64,000 bases of DNA, from positions 42,309,155-42,373,154 of the forward strand of contig CM066994.1 in assembly GCA_033977485.1 (NCBI GenBank), written 5' to 3'. The DNA is from Hydrangea macrophylla. Lineage: Eukaryota; Streptophyta; Magnoliopsida; Cornales; Hydrangeaceae. Position numbers and translations under genes: made by a program. Positions 20,787 to 31,328 of this stretch are shown here, piece after piece (position 1 is the first letter of the stretch; every line of letters begins with the position of its first letter). The notes under the pieces are model-generated. The model made no database searches. It saw nothing but the letters and a program-made list of their open reading frames with translations, and was not told the origin of the DNA.

Positions 20787-23172
20787 TATATATATATACA
20801 CACACATTATTAGTGCAATTTTTTTTTATAGGTATAATACATCGGTGTAGGATTAGATGAATAAATGGTGAATAAATAGGAATCCCAAATGTACAATGAA
20901 TATGAACTAATGAAAACCAAATCTATTAGTATTTTCTCTTGTATAATTGTGATAATAAGAGGAAGGGGAAAAGGCGCCGCTTGGTTTTGACTGGAGAAAT
21001 TGAAGCTCTGAAAAAACCAACAGAAAGGTGATTTGATGAGTAATAAACCAACAGAAACTATGGCAAGATTTGGTGCTCTGAAAAAACCCTCGGAGAAGGG
21101 AAAGAGAGAAAGTAGAAGACAGAGTGTGGCTTTCTTGACAGAGTTCAGCTTTCTTGAGCTGGACAAAGGGCTGCTACACTGCAGGTTTGCCTGTGAGTGT
21201 GGCTTGATGCAGTGCATTTTTTGCACATAGATGAGATGTATCTCCAGGACCCTTTTTCAATATTTTATACTCGAGCATGTGATCATCAGCAAAAAAAAAT
21301 ATACTCGAGCATGTGATGTGATTTGATGTTAGTTCCTTGGTTGCAATTCGTGTACTTTAGTGGAGCAGAGTTATTGTTGTTTTTTTGTTTCATCCTCGGG
21401 TTTAATTTTTTTTTTCCTGGCTTTGCTAGTGTTTTTCACTATCTTTTTGAGTTTTGTTGTATATCTTGGGCTATGCTCCTCGTATATTGTGTACACATCT
21501 TTTTTGGAATTTATTTACTTATTTTAAAATAAAAAATAAAAAAAAGAAAAAAGAAAAAAGGGACAAAGTGTAAAGCTGAATTCGCTTCGTTGATCTGAAA
21601 GAGGGAAAGTGATGAGTCAATGGGAGAGGAGACGGTCAGATTAGGGCATTGGGAGAGGAGAAGTTCAAGGGCGTTGGGAGAGGAGAAGTTCAAATTAGGG
21701 AGTTGGGAGAGGAGAAAGAAACATAATTAAATTATCAAACACACACCTTACTTCATACAATAGCGTTTCTATTCCACCAACTTTTCTGCCCCTACCAACA
21801 AAACACATAAACACCAGGTTGAGAGGGTGAGAGTGTCTAACCTCTTACATATCAAGAATTGAAGACAAGTGGTTTGGTTGAGAATCTCTAATGTAACTAT
21901 AGGTTATTGAACCTTTAAGAAATATTGAGAATAAAATAGTAGTATATTATTATATTTACGGATTTCTAGAAAGCTTTATGTATTGATTATTAAGAATTGG
22001 GATTTTTTTCTAACATCTTTGGAGGATTAGAGTCGTGTATTTGCTCTGTATAATTGAATTAAAGTATCCTGGAGCTTACAAATTATTACGAGTTATCTTT
22101 TGGTATACACTTACTTTGAGATAAACTTAGGAGATTAGAAAATTAGGAATCCTAATGATGATGCCTAGAACACAATTGAAACATACTAGTGATTTCTAGA
22201 ACATGATTAACCCTATTAGTGATTACTTTGTAATTAGGTTATCTTCTCGTATATGCCTGGTGGATTAGGTGATGGAATTTGTTAGAGTATGATACGCCAT
22301 CGTTTAACTAGTCCAGTAGATCATGATACATGTCAACGCAGCTTGAGGAATGTGCCGTGCACGAGGGCAATCTTGACCAGGTCAAGGTGCGATTAAGACT
22401 GAGTCAATCTAACTGTGTAGCCCAAAATGACTCAACTGCCCATGTTTATCTCCAAACTCAGAGCACGTAGCCCATCAGCAAGAGTGGGGACATGTGGCAG
22501 ATGCTGGAGAGACCTATCTAACGGGAAAGATAGGTGTCCAGTCCACTACTGTAGAATGGCAGAGTGCGCCGAGAAGGGCAAAGTTAGTCGAAGCACAACA
22601 CTCTTTATATCCAAGTTGATCCCACAAAAATGGTACACATTCATTCCCTCTCAAACTCCTGCAAATTCCTTCTCCGGCTTGTTTGACTAACTTAGCCATC
22701 GGAGGAGACTCTGGGAGAAAAACCCCCCTTTGAGTCTTTCTTTTACCTTGTGTGCAAGCCATTGCTCAGAGAAACCATCCACTACAGCTCAGTTCAGCAC
22801 AAGTCCGACAATATCAAAGTATATATGAGTATAGTGTATCGAGAATATAAAAGTTCCACGATTTGGAAAGATGGATGAGATTTTGATCTTGTGGTACATA
22901 GTAAAATCTTTAAAATAGATAAGATGATAACCTTGAGATTATTAGACTACGTCCTACGCGTGGAAATTATCATGACAGTCCTATCTTAGAATTGATTCCT
23001 AGTATCAGTATGATGTGAAATTGTGGTGAGCATCAGGTTATATGCGGTATTGAGATTCTACCTACCAGGAGGAGTTAACTTTAGATGGTCTGTCCTAAAC
23101 ACGAGTTTGAGGGTTTTGATAAGGAGGAAGTAAAATGTTTGTATTGTGAAGAAGAATTTATTTATGTGGTGG

Positions 23173-23204
<32 letters not shown>

Positions 23205-24087
23205 CTGCTTGGATTATGTGGTCAAGTTGTTCGAGAGAGAGCGTTAGGTATGGCAAGGTAAGGTTGCAAGCATGGGCAATTTGGTCCAAGGCTATGCTTG
23301 CCCATATGAATGGGCAATTTTGTCCAAAGTCAGAACTAAATGAGCTGGGTTTAGACTAAAATTATCTCCTGTGAGGTATGGGCTCAAATGGCCCAAATAT
23401 AAGGGCCTGACCCAAAATTCACTTTACTTCTTTAAAAAATTTCCCCAGTGATAAAATGAAATATTTTTCTTTCTAACTTAAGACTTTATTTGTAATTGCT
23501 TAGAAGATTTTAAAATTATTGTGATAATCAAGATTGCATTGGCTTGTTTGGGTTTATTCGACTCTCCGTCCTGGCCCATTTCCTCGGTAGGCCCACTAAG
23601 AGTGATATTCTAAAATTACAACATGGTTGCTGGCCCTAACAAGCAATGTCAAACTTAGGACGAGTATATATTAGTTGTAACAGGGATACTACACTCTCAG
23701 TAATGTACTAATAGGTGTGGCAGTTTTGCTGATGTGGGAGGGTCTCTTTTAGAAATAAGGGGGGGACGAATGTACAAACAAAGTCTTTGGATTAATTTGG
23801 TATACCATGTCATCCCAATAACTGGGATAACCAATATTTTTCACTTAGGACACCTGTTTCTCAAGAGCATAAGCACCTATTAGAGACTAGTGTTAGAGAT
23901 TATATGATTGGCCCACCTCCAAAGCATGCACACATTACTAAATATTAATGTTTACAGTGATGCATGTATCTTAATAGTTGTTACACTAACGGTTACTCCA
24001 AAAGTGTAAGTGATAAAAGGTAGATCACCTTGATTTTTGATATGAAATCTCGTTAATTAACTTAATGTAATGTTTGCGATTTTACAG
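20787..24087. other. Non-coding host sequence upstream of MATE exon 2, probably intron 1
   Basis: Mostly AT-rich with no recognised gene. A TA/CA microsatellite directly abuts the LTR (20787-20810). A T29 run is at 23176-23204. A retrotransposon-LTR-like patch lies at about 22280-22795. I searched for MATE exon 1 (N-terminal transmembrane helices ending before [13 protein letters not shown]) and did not find it here. Confidence 0.5.
22280..22795 (+). repeat. Possible solo LTR remnant
   Basis: A compositionally distinct, less AT-rich block includes a TATA-like CTTTATATC, and then a phrase with ACTTAGCCATCGGAGG followed by a C-run and a pyrimidine tract, typical of the downstream part of plant gypsy LTRs. 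No matching partner or target-site duplication was found, so the limits are guesses. Confidence 0.35.
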
Positions 24088-24653
24088 TTGGGCATGGGAA
24101 GTGCGGTTGAAACCCTATGTGGCCAAGCATACGGAGCCCAAAAATACTGTCATCTACGCTTTCTCAAGGCAACTCTTGTTACTACTCGGTGAATCTCCGG
24201 CGATCGCAGCGGCCGCTGCCCTTTTCACCTACGGCCTCATACCGCAAATATTCGCCTATGCTTTCAATTTCCCTATTCAAAAATTTCTACAATCACAAAG
24301 CATAGTGGCCCCAAGTGCATACATTTCAACAGCCACAATTGCTGTTTACCTTTTTCTAAGTTGGCTTACTGTGTACAAGCTTGGGCTTGGGCTTTTGGGT
24401 GCTTCATTGGTCTTGAGCTTGTCTTGGTGGATAATTGTGGTAGGCCAGTTCATTTATATAGTGAAAGTGAAAAGTGTAAGCACACTTGGGCTGGGTTCAG
24501 CATGGAGGCCTTTACTGGGCTTTGGGGCTTTTTTAAGTTATCACTTGCATCGGCGATTATGCTCTGTTTGGAGGCTTGGTTCTTTCAAATCCTTGTTCTG
24601 TTGGCTGGGCTTCTTGAAAATCCTACGATTGCTTTGGACCCTCTCCCCATTTG
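24088..24653 (+). pseudogene. MATE exon 2 (large exon), internally deleted and frameshifted
   Basis: The acceptor TTTTACAG precedes [20 protein letters not shown], the most conserved plant MATE motif. After about 24150 the frame changes directly to [16 protein letters not shown], so some 20-25 residues normally between them are deleted, out of frame. The second frame encodes [18 protein letters not shown] and several transmembrane helices up to FIYIVK. A missing base at about 24465 then shifts the frame again, to [12 protein letters not shown] ... LLAGLLENP. The donor is TTTG|GTAAGG. Two independent lesions disable the exon. Confidence 0.88.
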
Positions 24654-24873
24654 GTAAGGGAAAAAAAGCCCTTTTTTTTTTTTGAAAAATCGTACGATTG
24701 CTTTGGACTCTCTCCATTTGGTAAGGGAAAAAAAGACCTTTTTTTTTTTTGGATAATCCTACGATTGCTTTGGACTCTCTCCATTTGGTAAAGGGAAAAA
24801 AAATCCTTTTTTTTAGGAAAATCCTACGATTGCTTTGGACTCTCTCCATATGGTAAGGGATAAAAAGACCCCT
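24613..24873 (+). repeat. Four tandem copies of the exon 2/intron 2 junction with its splice donor
   Basis: A unit of about 65-69 bp (AATCCTACGATTGCTTTGGA, CTCTCCATTTGGTAAGG, A-run, T-run) repeats with TACGATTG at 24624, 24693, 24760 and 24825. Copy 1 is the true exon end. Each copy carries a GGTAAGG or GGTAAAG donor-like site, so three extra donors lie downstream of the real one. Copies differ by a few bases (copy 1 has an extra CC; copy 4 has ATATGG). Confidence 0.85.
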
Positions 24874-24886
24874 TGTTTTTTTGGGG

Positions 24887-25270
24887 GGGTAAATTAGACT
24901 TTACACCCCTGTAGTTTGGTTGTTATATCACTTTGGTCCATGTAATTTCAATTTTGTCACTTTGATCTTTACAGTTTCAGTTTAGGTTCAATGTAGTCTA
25001 TTCAGAAAAAATTTCTACAATTTTTGATAGAAATAGATCATATGATGCACACGTGAGGTATTGTAAAGGGGCTAAATGGTAAATTTAATTGAATAAATTA
25101 CTTATACACCTATATTGAAACTAAATCTGTCAAAATTTGTAAGATAATTTGTTGAATGGACTATATTGAATATAAAATGAAATTGTAAGGACTAAAATAA
25201 CAGAATTGAAACTACAGAGATCAAAATAAAATCACACCCAAACTATAAGGGTGCGAGATGTAATTTACCC
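24887..25270. mobile_element. MITE with GGGTAAATTA termini
   Basis: The ends are inverted: GGGTAAATTAGACTTTACAC at the left and the complement of GGGTAAATTACATCTCGCAC at the right, with CTGTAGTTTGG/CCAAACTATA inside. Length is 384 bp and it has no coding capacity. No convincing target-site duplication was seen. The same GGGTAAATTACA end occurs in the larger element at 37251. Confidence 0.6.
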
Positions 25271-25752
25271 TTTCTTTCACTAAAATATGTGTGCTAGGGA
25301 TGTATAGAAATAGGCCACTTAGCATTAGATTGCTAAGCCCTACTTTGGGGTAGGCTATTGAGCATTAGGCCCGACCCGTCGGGGAACAACTAGGTCATGT
25401 GACCAACACCAACAGATGGACTTCTCAATGGTGTCAAGCTCTACAATGGAGTTTTTAAAAGCTCAAGATTGCTTTTTGGTTTTATGATTTTTTTGAAGAG
25501 TACTGTGTCACTTGTACAAAATTATCAAACAACTTAATAATAAATTTCATAAGCTCCTTTTAAAAAGCTATGTGGGGGCCAAACTAAGCCTTAGACCAAA
25601 CTCTTCGGGCTTGGGCCTAGAGATTTCGAGCTGCCGTGGGATCACTTATGTCATCTCTGACCGAATATTGAATCTAATGTCTATGTGAAAGGTCGAATGT
25701 AATTTTAAATTTTTTTTCCCACTAATTGTTGGTTGATGGGCTCTAATTGCAG

Positions 25753-25809
25753 CGTTTCTATATTGGGATGGGTGTTTATGATCTCAGTTGGGTTCAATGC
25801 TGCTGCAAG
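25753..25809 (+). CDS. MATE exon 3
   Basis: A 57-nt exon encoding (C)VSILGWVFMISVGFNAAA(R/S), part of a conserved MATE transmembrane helix. The acceptor is AATTGCAG and the donor AAG|GTCAGT. Split codons at both ends agree with exons 2 and 4. The exon itself is undamaged, but it belongs to a broken gene. Confidence 0.85.
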
Positions 25810-25810
25810 G

Positions 25811-26134
25811 TCAGTCCTTTTATGGGTCACCATATTGCTAAATTTTCTCTATTCAACTAGATCAATCACACACCAAAAAACATATACTCCGTACATATCA
25901 ATTTTGTCTATGCAAAATTTATAGTGTTATAGATTCACTCATGGAAGTTGGTATACTACTTATAGAATATTAGTGAAAAATACCTCATTTTAAATTATAC
26001 AAGTTAATACTCCATCCTGTTTTTTATTTTGCTAAAGACTCCATTATTAGTGGAACTTACCTTTTCAACTCCTTTAACCCATTTTTTAGACTGTTTTAGG
26101 GACCAAAATACACCCACCCCCAATATTTTTGCAT

Positions 26135-26137
<3 letters not shown>
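25811..26137. other. Start of intron 3, no feature seen
   Basis: AT-rich unique-looking sequence; no repeat or coding signal recognised. Confidence 0.4.

Positions 26138-26191
<54 letters not shown>
26138..26191 (+). repeat. (GA)n microsatellite, about 27 units
   Basis: An uninterrupted GA dinucleotide run in intron 3. It is likely length-polymorphic. Confidence 0.97.
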
Positions 26192-26192
<1 letters not shown>

Positions 26193-26384
26193 GAGGGGCG
26201 TGATGGTGACCGGAAAAGGAGGCGGTGGCTGGAGACGACGGCGAGTTCCACTCTGATATGACAAGGTGGTGAGATGGTGATTGGAAAATGAGGCTTTGGC
26301 TGGACTCTTGCATCTGAATCTGTGTGATCGGAAAAAGAGGCGGTGACTGGACTCTTGCATTTTTCCGGTGTCTAAATGGGTCTC

Positions 26385-26828
26385 CATTTTCTTAATTGGA
26401 TTTGTCCATTCCATATCAATGAAAAATTGCTCCGATCAACATGGAGCTGAAATTGTCGTGGTTAATCAAAGGGGGTTTGATTTTAGGCTTTGTTTGGGAA
26501 AATGTTTTGTGCTTCGCTTATAATACCCATATATATATATATGTATGGATATATTTTCTTAATTGGATTTGTCCATTCCATATCAATGAAAAATTGCTCA
26601 GATCAACATGGAGCTGAAATTGTCGTGGTTAATCAAAGGGGTTTGATTTTAGGCTTTGTTTGGGAAAAGGTTTTGTGTATGTATGTATATATTTTCTTAA
26701 TTGGATTTGTCCATTCCATATCAATGAAAAATTTCTCAGATCAACATGGAGATGAAATTGTCGTGGTTAATCAAAGGGGTCTGATTTTAGGCTTTGTTTG
26801 GGAAAAGGTTTTGTGCTTTGCTTATAAT

Positions 26829-26850
<22 letters not shown>
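26385..26850 (+). repeat. Three tandem copies of a 135-165 bp unit
   Basis: Each unit contains TTTTCTTAATTGGATTTGTC, the phrase GATCAACATGGAG and GGCTTTGTTTGGGAAAA, starting near 26387, 26553 and 26691. Units 1 and 3 end in TA microsatellites. Open frames across the array merely reflect the repeat. Confidence 0.85.
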
Positions 26851-26860
<10 letters not shown>

Positions 26861-26879
26861 ACTTCGTAAAGTGTAATTT

Positions 26880-27375
26880 TCCCAATTTCACACTACTTTT
26901 ACTTATCTTTACTCTTTCACATAATCAGTTATGTGAAATTTCACATGACTTTTTGTGTTGGCAAGTTATGTGTAATTTCACGTAATTTTTTATTTTCACA
27001 AATTCACATAGTTAGTTGTGTGAAATTTCATGACTTTTTTTTAAAAAAAAATTTTTCCACAAATTTCACATAGATAGTTGTGTGAAATTTCACATGACTT
27101 TTTTTCTTTTCACAAATTTCACATAATCAGTTATGTGAAATTTCACATGACTTTTTTGTTAGGAAGGTATGTGCAATTTTATTTAACTTTTTATTTTCCC
27201 AAATTTCACATAGCTAGTTATGTGAAATTTCGTATGACTTTTTCTTTTCACAAATTTCACATAGACTGTTGTGTGAAACTTCACATAACTTTTTTCTTTT
27301 CACAAATTTCACATAGCTAGTTCTTTGAAATTTCACACAACTTCAAAAAGGTTGTGTGAAATTTCACACAACTTT
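26880..27375 (+). repeat. Minisatellite with palindromic GTGAAATTTCAC core
   Basis: About eight units of 50-62 bp, each with CACAAATTTCACATAG, then TAGTTGTGTGAAATTTCACA and a T-rich spacer. The core GTGAAATTTCAC is self-complementary and is repeated in each unit as the end of one arm, so a transcript could form a chain of hairpins. Confidence 0.85.
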
Positions 27376-27699
27376 TTTTTTTCAGAATTTTATAGCGACA
27401 ATGGTACTTGTTTAATAGATCTCGTCGAATAGATTCTAAAAATATAAATTTTGCAAAAAAATAATTTATGGATTGAAAGTTATGGATTTTTAAAGTTTGA
27501 AAAAAAAAAACAAAACAACTTTGGTGCGAGTGACTACATACAATAAAAGTTAAATGAAGAATTCAACTACAAATGCGCGTGCATACAGTAACCAATGGGT
27601 AGTTTTGTCCATCAAAATACTGATGGAGTTTTCTATAAAATGAAAAACGTTTTGAACCAAGTACCAAAAAAGTTTATTCTTTATGATTTTTCACTAAAT
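27376..27699. other. Intron 3 sequence with a dispersed repeat shared with about 58.8 kb
   Basis: Around 27390-27470, ACTTGTTTAATAGATCTCGT and the following A/T-rich text match the reverse complement of about 58785-58875 with moderate divergence. The rest is unremarkable. Confidence 0.5.
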
Positions 27700-28732
27700 C
27701 TCCCTACTACTTATAGTATTGTGTTCAAATTCAAAATGGACCAAAAAAACAAATATTGTCACTTTAAAATGAGGACACAAATTAAGATTTTACAATAAGG
27801 GCAATAAACTATGTTACTTTAGGTTATTTGTAGAAGGGTAATGCTATTTGCACTCTGTTGTGCACTCCATGGACTGCAGTGAGTGCATCGTATGACATAT
27901 TGTCAGAATGGTACCATAGAGCGCACTTAATTGATTTTTGGAATGCTAATAGTAATTCCCTATGTAAAATTACTTTAATATGAGCACTAGACTGATGTAT
28001 CATTGACTTAAGTTTTGTCCATTTAAAAGTACATAATTTTACAATATAGATGTAGTAGGTGGGATGGTTTTTGGATGGATTGAATCCGATCGGAATTGAG
28101 GTCGTAGAAAAATATTTCAAAATTTTTGAAATAGAGAAACTCCTTCATTTTCCTAGCATTATTCTTCAATTTTGGAATTTCAAAACCCCATTTCAATTTT
28201 GAAAATTCAAAACCCCATTTCAATTTTGAAAATTCAAAATCTTCGAATTTTTCAGAAAGTTTCAGATTTGAAGTTTTCCAAAATTTTACAACTTTTTCAA
28301 AACTTTTGGCGTTTTTGGTATTTTAGTTGAAAATGACATAAAACCATTTATGACAGAAACTATGCATATACATTATTTATATATTTTTTACGGAAACAAA
28401 ATACATTGTTATACATTTATTATTAAAAATTCAAAATAATTTGCAGTATTTTGAAATTTTTTATCGTTAAGTTGTTCAAATTATTTTGGAATTTACAGCA
28501 CCATTCTGATTCTAGTTCATTTTTTTTCTTCCCTAATTCAAAATATCAGAATTCCAAACTAATTTTTCAATTCCAAAAATGGTATTCTTCGGATCGGTTT
28601 CAATCCGAATCCCAAAATGTTTTAACTTGCATTCCTATCCCTACTAGTGGTTTGGCATTTTCTTATATTACTATATATAAATGTGTATATATATGAGCTA
28701 GCTAACAATGTAAGTGATGATGTGCTGAGCAG

Positions 28733-28941
28733 AGTGAGAGTGGGGAATGAACTTGGAGTAGGGCATCCAAAAGCAGCAGCATTTTCAGTGATAATGATGA
28801 CTTCAATCTCTTTTGCGCCACGTCATTAGCTACGTGTTCACAAATGGTGAAGTTGTGGCCAATGCTGTGTCTGACATGTGTCCACTTCTTGCCGTCACCC
28901 TCATTCAGTCATTCTCAATGGCATTCAACCTGTACTCTCAG
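28733..28941 (+). pseudogene. MATE exon 4, copy A
   Basis: Encodes VRVGNELGVGHPKAAAFSVI (normally VRVSNELGAGxP) and, after a lesion, [29 protein letters not shown]. Relative to copy B it has lost 38 bp between two CTTTTG repeats (near 28812), which shifts the frame. An extra 8 bases near 28912 shift it again before the expected NGIQPVLS. The donor CAG|GTAAGC is intact. Confidence 0.85.
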
Positions 28942-29118
28942 GTAAGCATTTCTTATACGAGTAGTGTTGGCTCCGTTTGGTTCACCTTTCTTTGATTAAT
29001 TGGGGCTAATCAGCAAATTTGTGAGGAAAAATATAGGGAATGAAAAGAGAAATGGAGAGAACTGAAAGTTACTTTATTTGTTTTTATTTTGTGGATCACT
29101 CCTCTCCTTTTCCCTTAA

Positions 29119-29233
29119 GAGTAATACTAGACACACAACTAAATGCACAACCTTATTGAAAAATATTGAATCTTGTGCTGAAAGCCTGCACATGCATTGG
29201 ATTGTGCATTTGATTGTGTGTCTAGCATTACTC
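29119..29233. mobile_element. 115-bp Mutator-type MITE
   Basis: Terminal inverted repeats are GAGTAATACTAGACACACAA and the complement of GAGTAATGCTAGACACACAA. It is flanked by a perfect 9-bp duplication TTCCCTTAA (29110-29118 and 29234-29242). Copy B of the segmental duplication has a single TTCCCTTAA at the matching place (about 37170), proving insertion after duplication. Confidence 0.9.
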
Positions 29234-29866
29234 TTCCCTTAATTCTAAAGTTAAAACTATATTCTGTACTTTTTTTATTTATTTTTTATTTTTTATAATA
29301 TTATTTTAAAGTTATTTAAGAAGGGAGGAGATCACAAGTGAAAAAGACAGTTTTTTTCTTCTACTTTACTTTTCTAAATTCATAAACCAAACAGAAGCCT
29401 TAACGCCTTCACGAAGCAAAAGTTCGGATCAAATCAAATTTGAAATAAAGAGTCTGTTTGATAAAACTGAAAAATTAAGTACTGCAAATTAAGCGTTGAA
29501 TTTTACGTACTGAAAATTTTAAGCGATTAAATAAACAGCATCCAATGATTATTTTTAAAAGAAAATTTTAACTTAAAACTTTTAATTAATTTTTGGCTGC
29601 TTATTTAATTAAGTGGTACGTTTCAAACACATTAAAAAAGAATATGTGCAGGAATTTTTTATTTTCAGCACTTCATTAAGTTATCAAACACACCCTAAAC
29701 AAATAACTTGTTAATGAGACTGGTAAAAATGCTCTTCTAGATACCTAAATGAATAGCTTTCTCGAATTCCTTACGAAAAATGGCAAAAATATGCTCCCTA
29801 CACCTACATGAGAAAATTTGGTCGAGCACCAGGGGCAAATTTAGTGCGGGGCAATGGAGGCTCAAG

Positions 29867-30600
29867 GTGATGAAGAATTTGAAGATAGAGAAGAAGAATT
29901 TTAACTGCTATAATAGAAAACAGAATTGTAGTGGATTTGAGGCGTAAAAAATACTTTCCTGAAGGTGTTATTTATCCCCACTCTTAATGAGTTTGCTAAA
30001 TGAGTATATGACAAATTACTTCCAAGATACAGCAAATCCACAAAATCCTTTCAAATAGTAATCCTAAAAAATTCCTAAGAACACTCGTTGAAATTGAAAA
30101 AGAACAGAGCGGTAGGGCAAAGAAGAAGAGGAGATGTTTTTTTTTTTTATGTATATGTCAAAGTGGGCGCACGGTTATTTATTGACAATTTGTGTATGTA
30201 ACTTAAGAGACACCAATCAATAGTTGTGAGTCTTTTATCCAAAGGACTCTTTGATCCAACTATTTTTAGCCCACAGTTTCTGATCAAGTGAGTTGGTACA
30301 ACTTGGTGCAAGTATGCATAATAAGCATATCACTTTATTGTACACTAGTAAACACATACAAACACTGACACACGCAAGCCATCTAAATGTTACAATCTCT
30401 CCAACACAACGCCCTCCTTGATTGAGAGCATTGTTCACTTAAAAAATAGTTCACTAATGCTCATTTAAGCATCTTATTGGTTAATGTAGTGGGACTCATG
30501 ATAAAATTAATAGTATTTAGTCCTAGGTCCCACTGCATTCACCAATAGAGTGCTTGGATGAGCATTGGTGAACCATTTTTTGGGTGAACAAAAATATTTT
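29867..30600. other. Copy-A-specific insertion containing a palindromic MITE
   Basis: Absent from copy B, where CTCAAG runs directly into CCCCCTTGATTT (about 38820). The right part (30431-30592) is a folded element with ends TTGTTCACTTAAAAAATAGT and its near-complement. The left part has no recognised content. No clean target-site duplication was identified. Confidence 0.6.
30431..30592. mobile_element. Palindromic MITE-like element
   Basis: A 162-bp sequence with long imperfect inverted repeats: TTGTTCAC ... TAATGCTCATTTAAGCA at the left pairs with TGCTTGGATGAGCATTGG ... GTGAACAA at the right, and GTGGGACT/AGGTCCCAC pair inside. It is non-coding and the superfamily is unknown. Confidence 0.6.
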
Positions 30601-31065
30601 CCCCTTGATTTTAGAGAAACTGCATGTATACCTTGTAAAGAATATATGTCTACACTTAATCCTCTCAAAAAATTTAAATACTCCCTATTTTACTAGTATT
30701 TGAGTTTGAAATTTTATAATACATCCATAGATTCAATTTCAAAATGGACAAAAAAAAAAATATGTTACTTTAAAATGAGGACACAAATTAAGATTTTTAC
30801 AATAAGGGCAATAAACTATGCTACTTTAGGTTATTTGTAAAAGGGCAATGCCATTCGTATTCCATTGTGCACTCTATGGACTGTATTGAGTGCATGATAT
30901 GACATGTTGTCAGAGTGGTACTATGAAGTGCATTAATTGATTTTTGGAGTGCTAATAGTAATTCCCTATGTAAAATTACTTTAATGTCAACATTAGACTA
31001 GAGTGTCATTGACTTAAGTTTTGTCCATTTAAAAGTACATGATTTTACGATACAGATGTAGTAGG

Positions 31066-31316
31066 TGCTGGAAAACAAATAAAAAGTCAAGAGAAATTGT
31101 GCTCTTGAAACAAAACAGAGATGTGTATCAGTCACTCTATCTCTCTGCAATTCCATTGATGATAAAAACTTATATATAGAAATTACAAAATAAAAGAAAC
31201 CCAAACATCAGATAACCAAAAACAGTTAAACTTATAAATATCCTTCCTTATTACCAATAAAAGAACCTCTCATATGCCAACTACCCAAATTTATTGTATA
31301 GCTTAGAATTCCAACA
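31066..31316 (-). repeat. Copia-1 LTR (3' LTR in element orientation)
   Basis: 251 bp with TG...CA ends (TGCTGGAAAAC ... ATTCCAACA as written on the + strand; inverted ends TGTTGGAAT/TGCTGGAAA). Identical to 35468-35718. The polypurine tract (minus strand AAGGGAGGA) abuts at 31317-31326. Confidence 0.95.
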
Positions 31317-31328
31317 TCCTCCCTTAAG

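Larger units (their letters stand above)
27700..30720 (+). repeat. Segmental tandem duplication, copy A (contains MATE exon 4A)
   Basis: The sequence from AAATGGACCAAA through the exon 4 region to CTCCCTATTTTACTAG is repeated at 30721-38960. Copy A has two private insertions, a 115-bp MITE at 29119 and about 734 bp at 29867-30600. It lacks the copia, hAT and Mutator insertions of copy B and so preserves their empty sites. Limits are approximate to some tens of bases. Confidence 0.85.

Noticed and set aside
21033..21230. Small frames near 21.0-21.2 kb as MATE exon 1
   Set aside because: They have no transmembrane helices or conserved MATE N-terminal motif, and no donor in the right phase for [13 protein letters not shown].
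26004..26414. Minus-strand frames with long Ser-Leu repeats
   Set aside because: They are translations of the GA microsatellite.
26880..27375. Could the regularly spaced palindromic repeats be a CRISPR array?
   Set aside because: The sequence is plant nuclear intron. Spacers are T-rich and similar to each other, units vary in length, and no cas genes exist.
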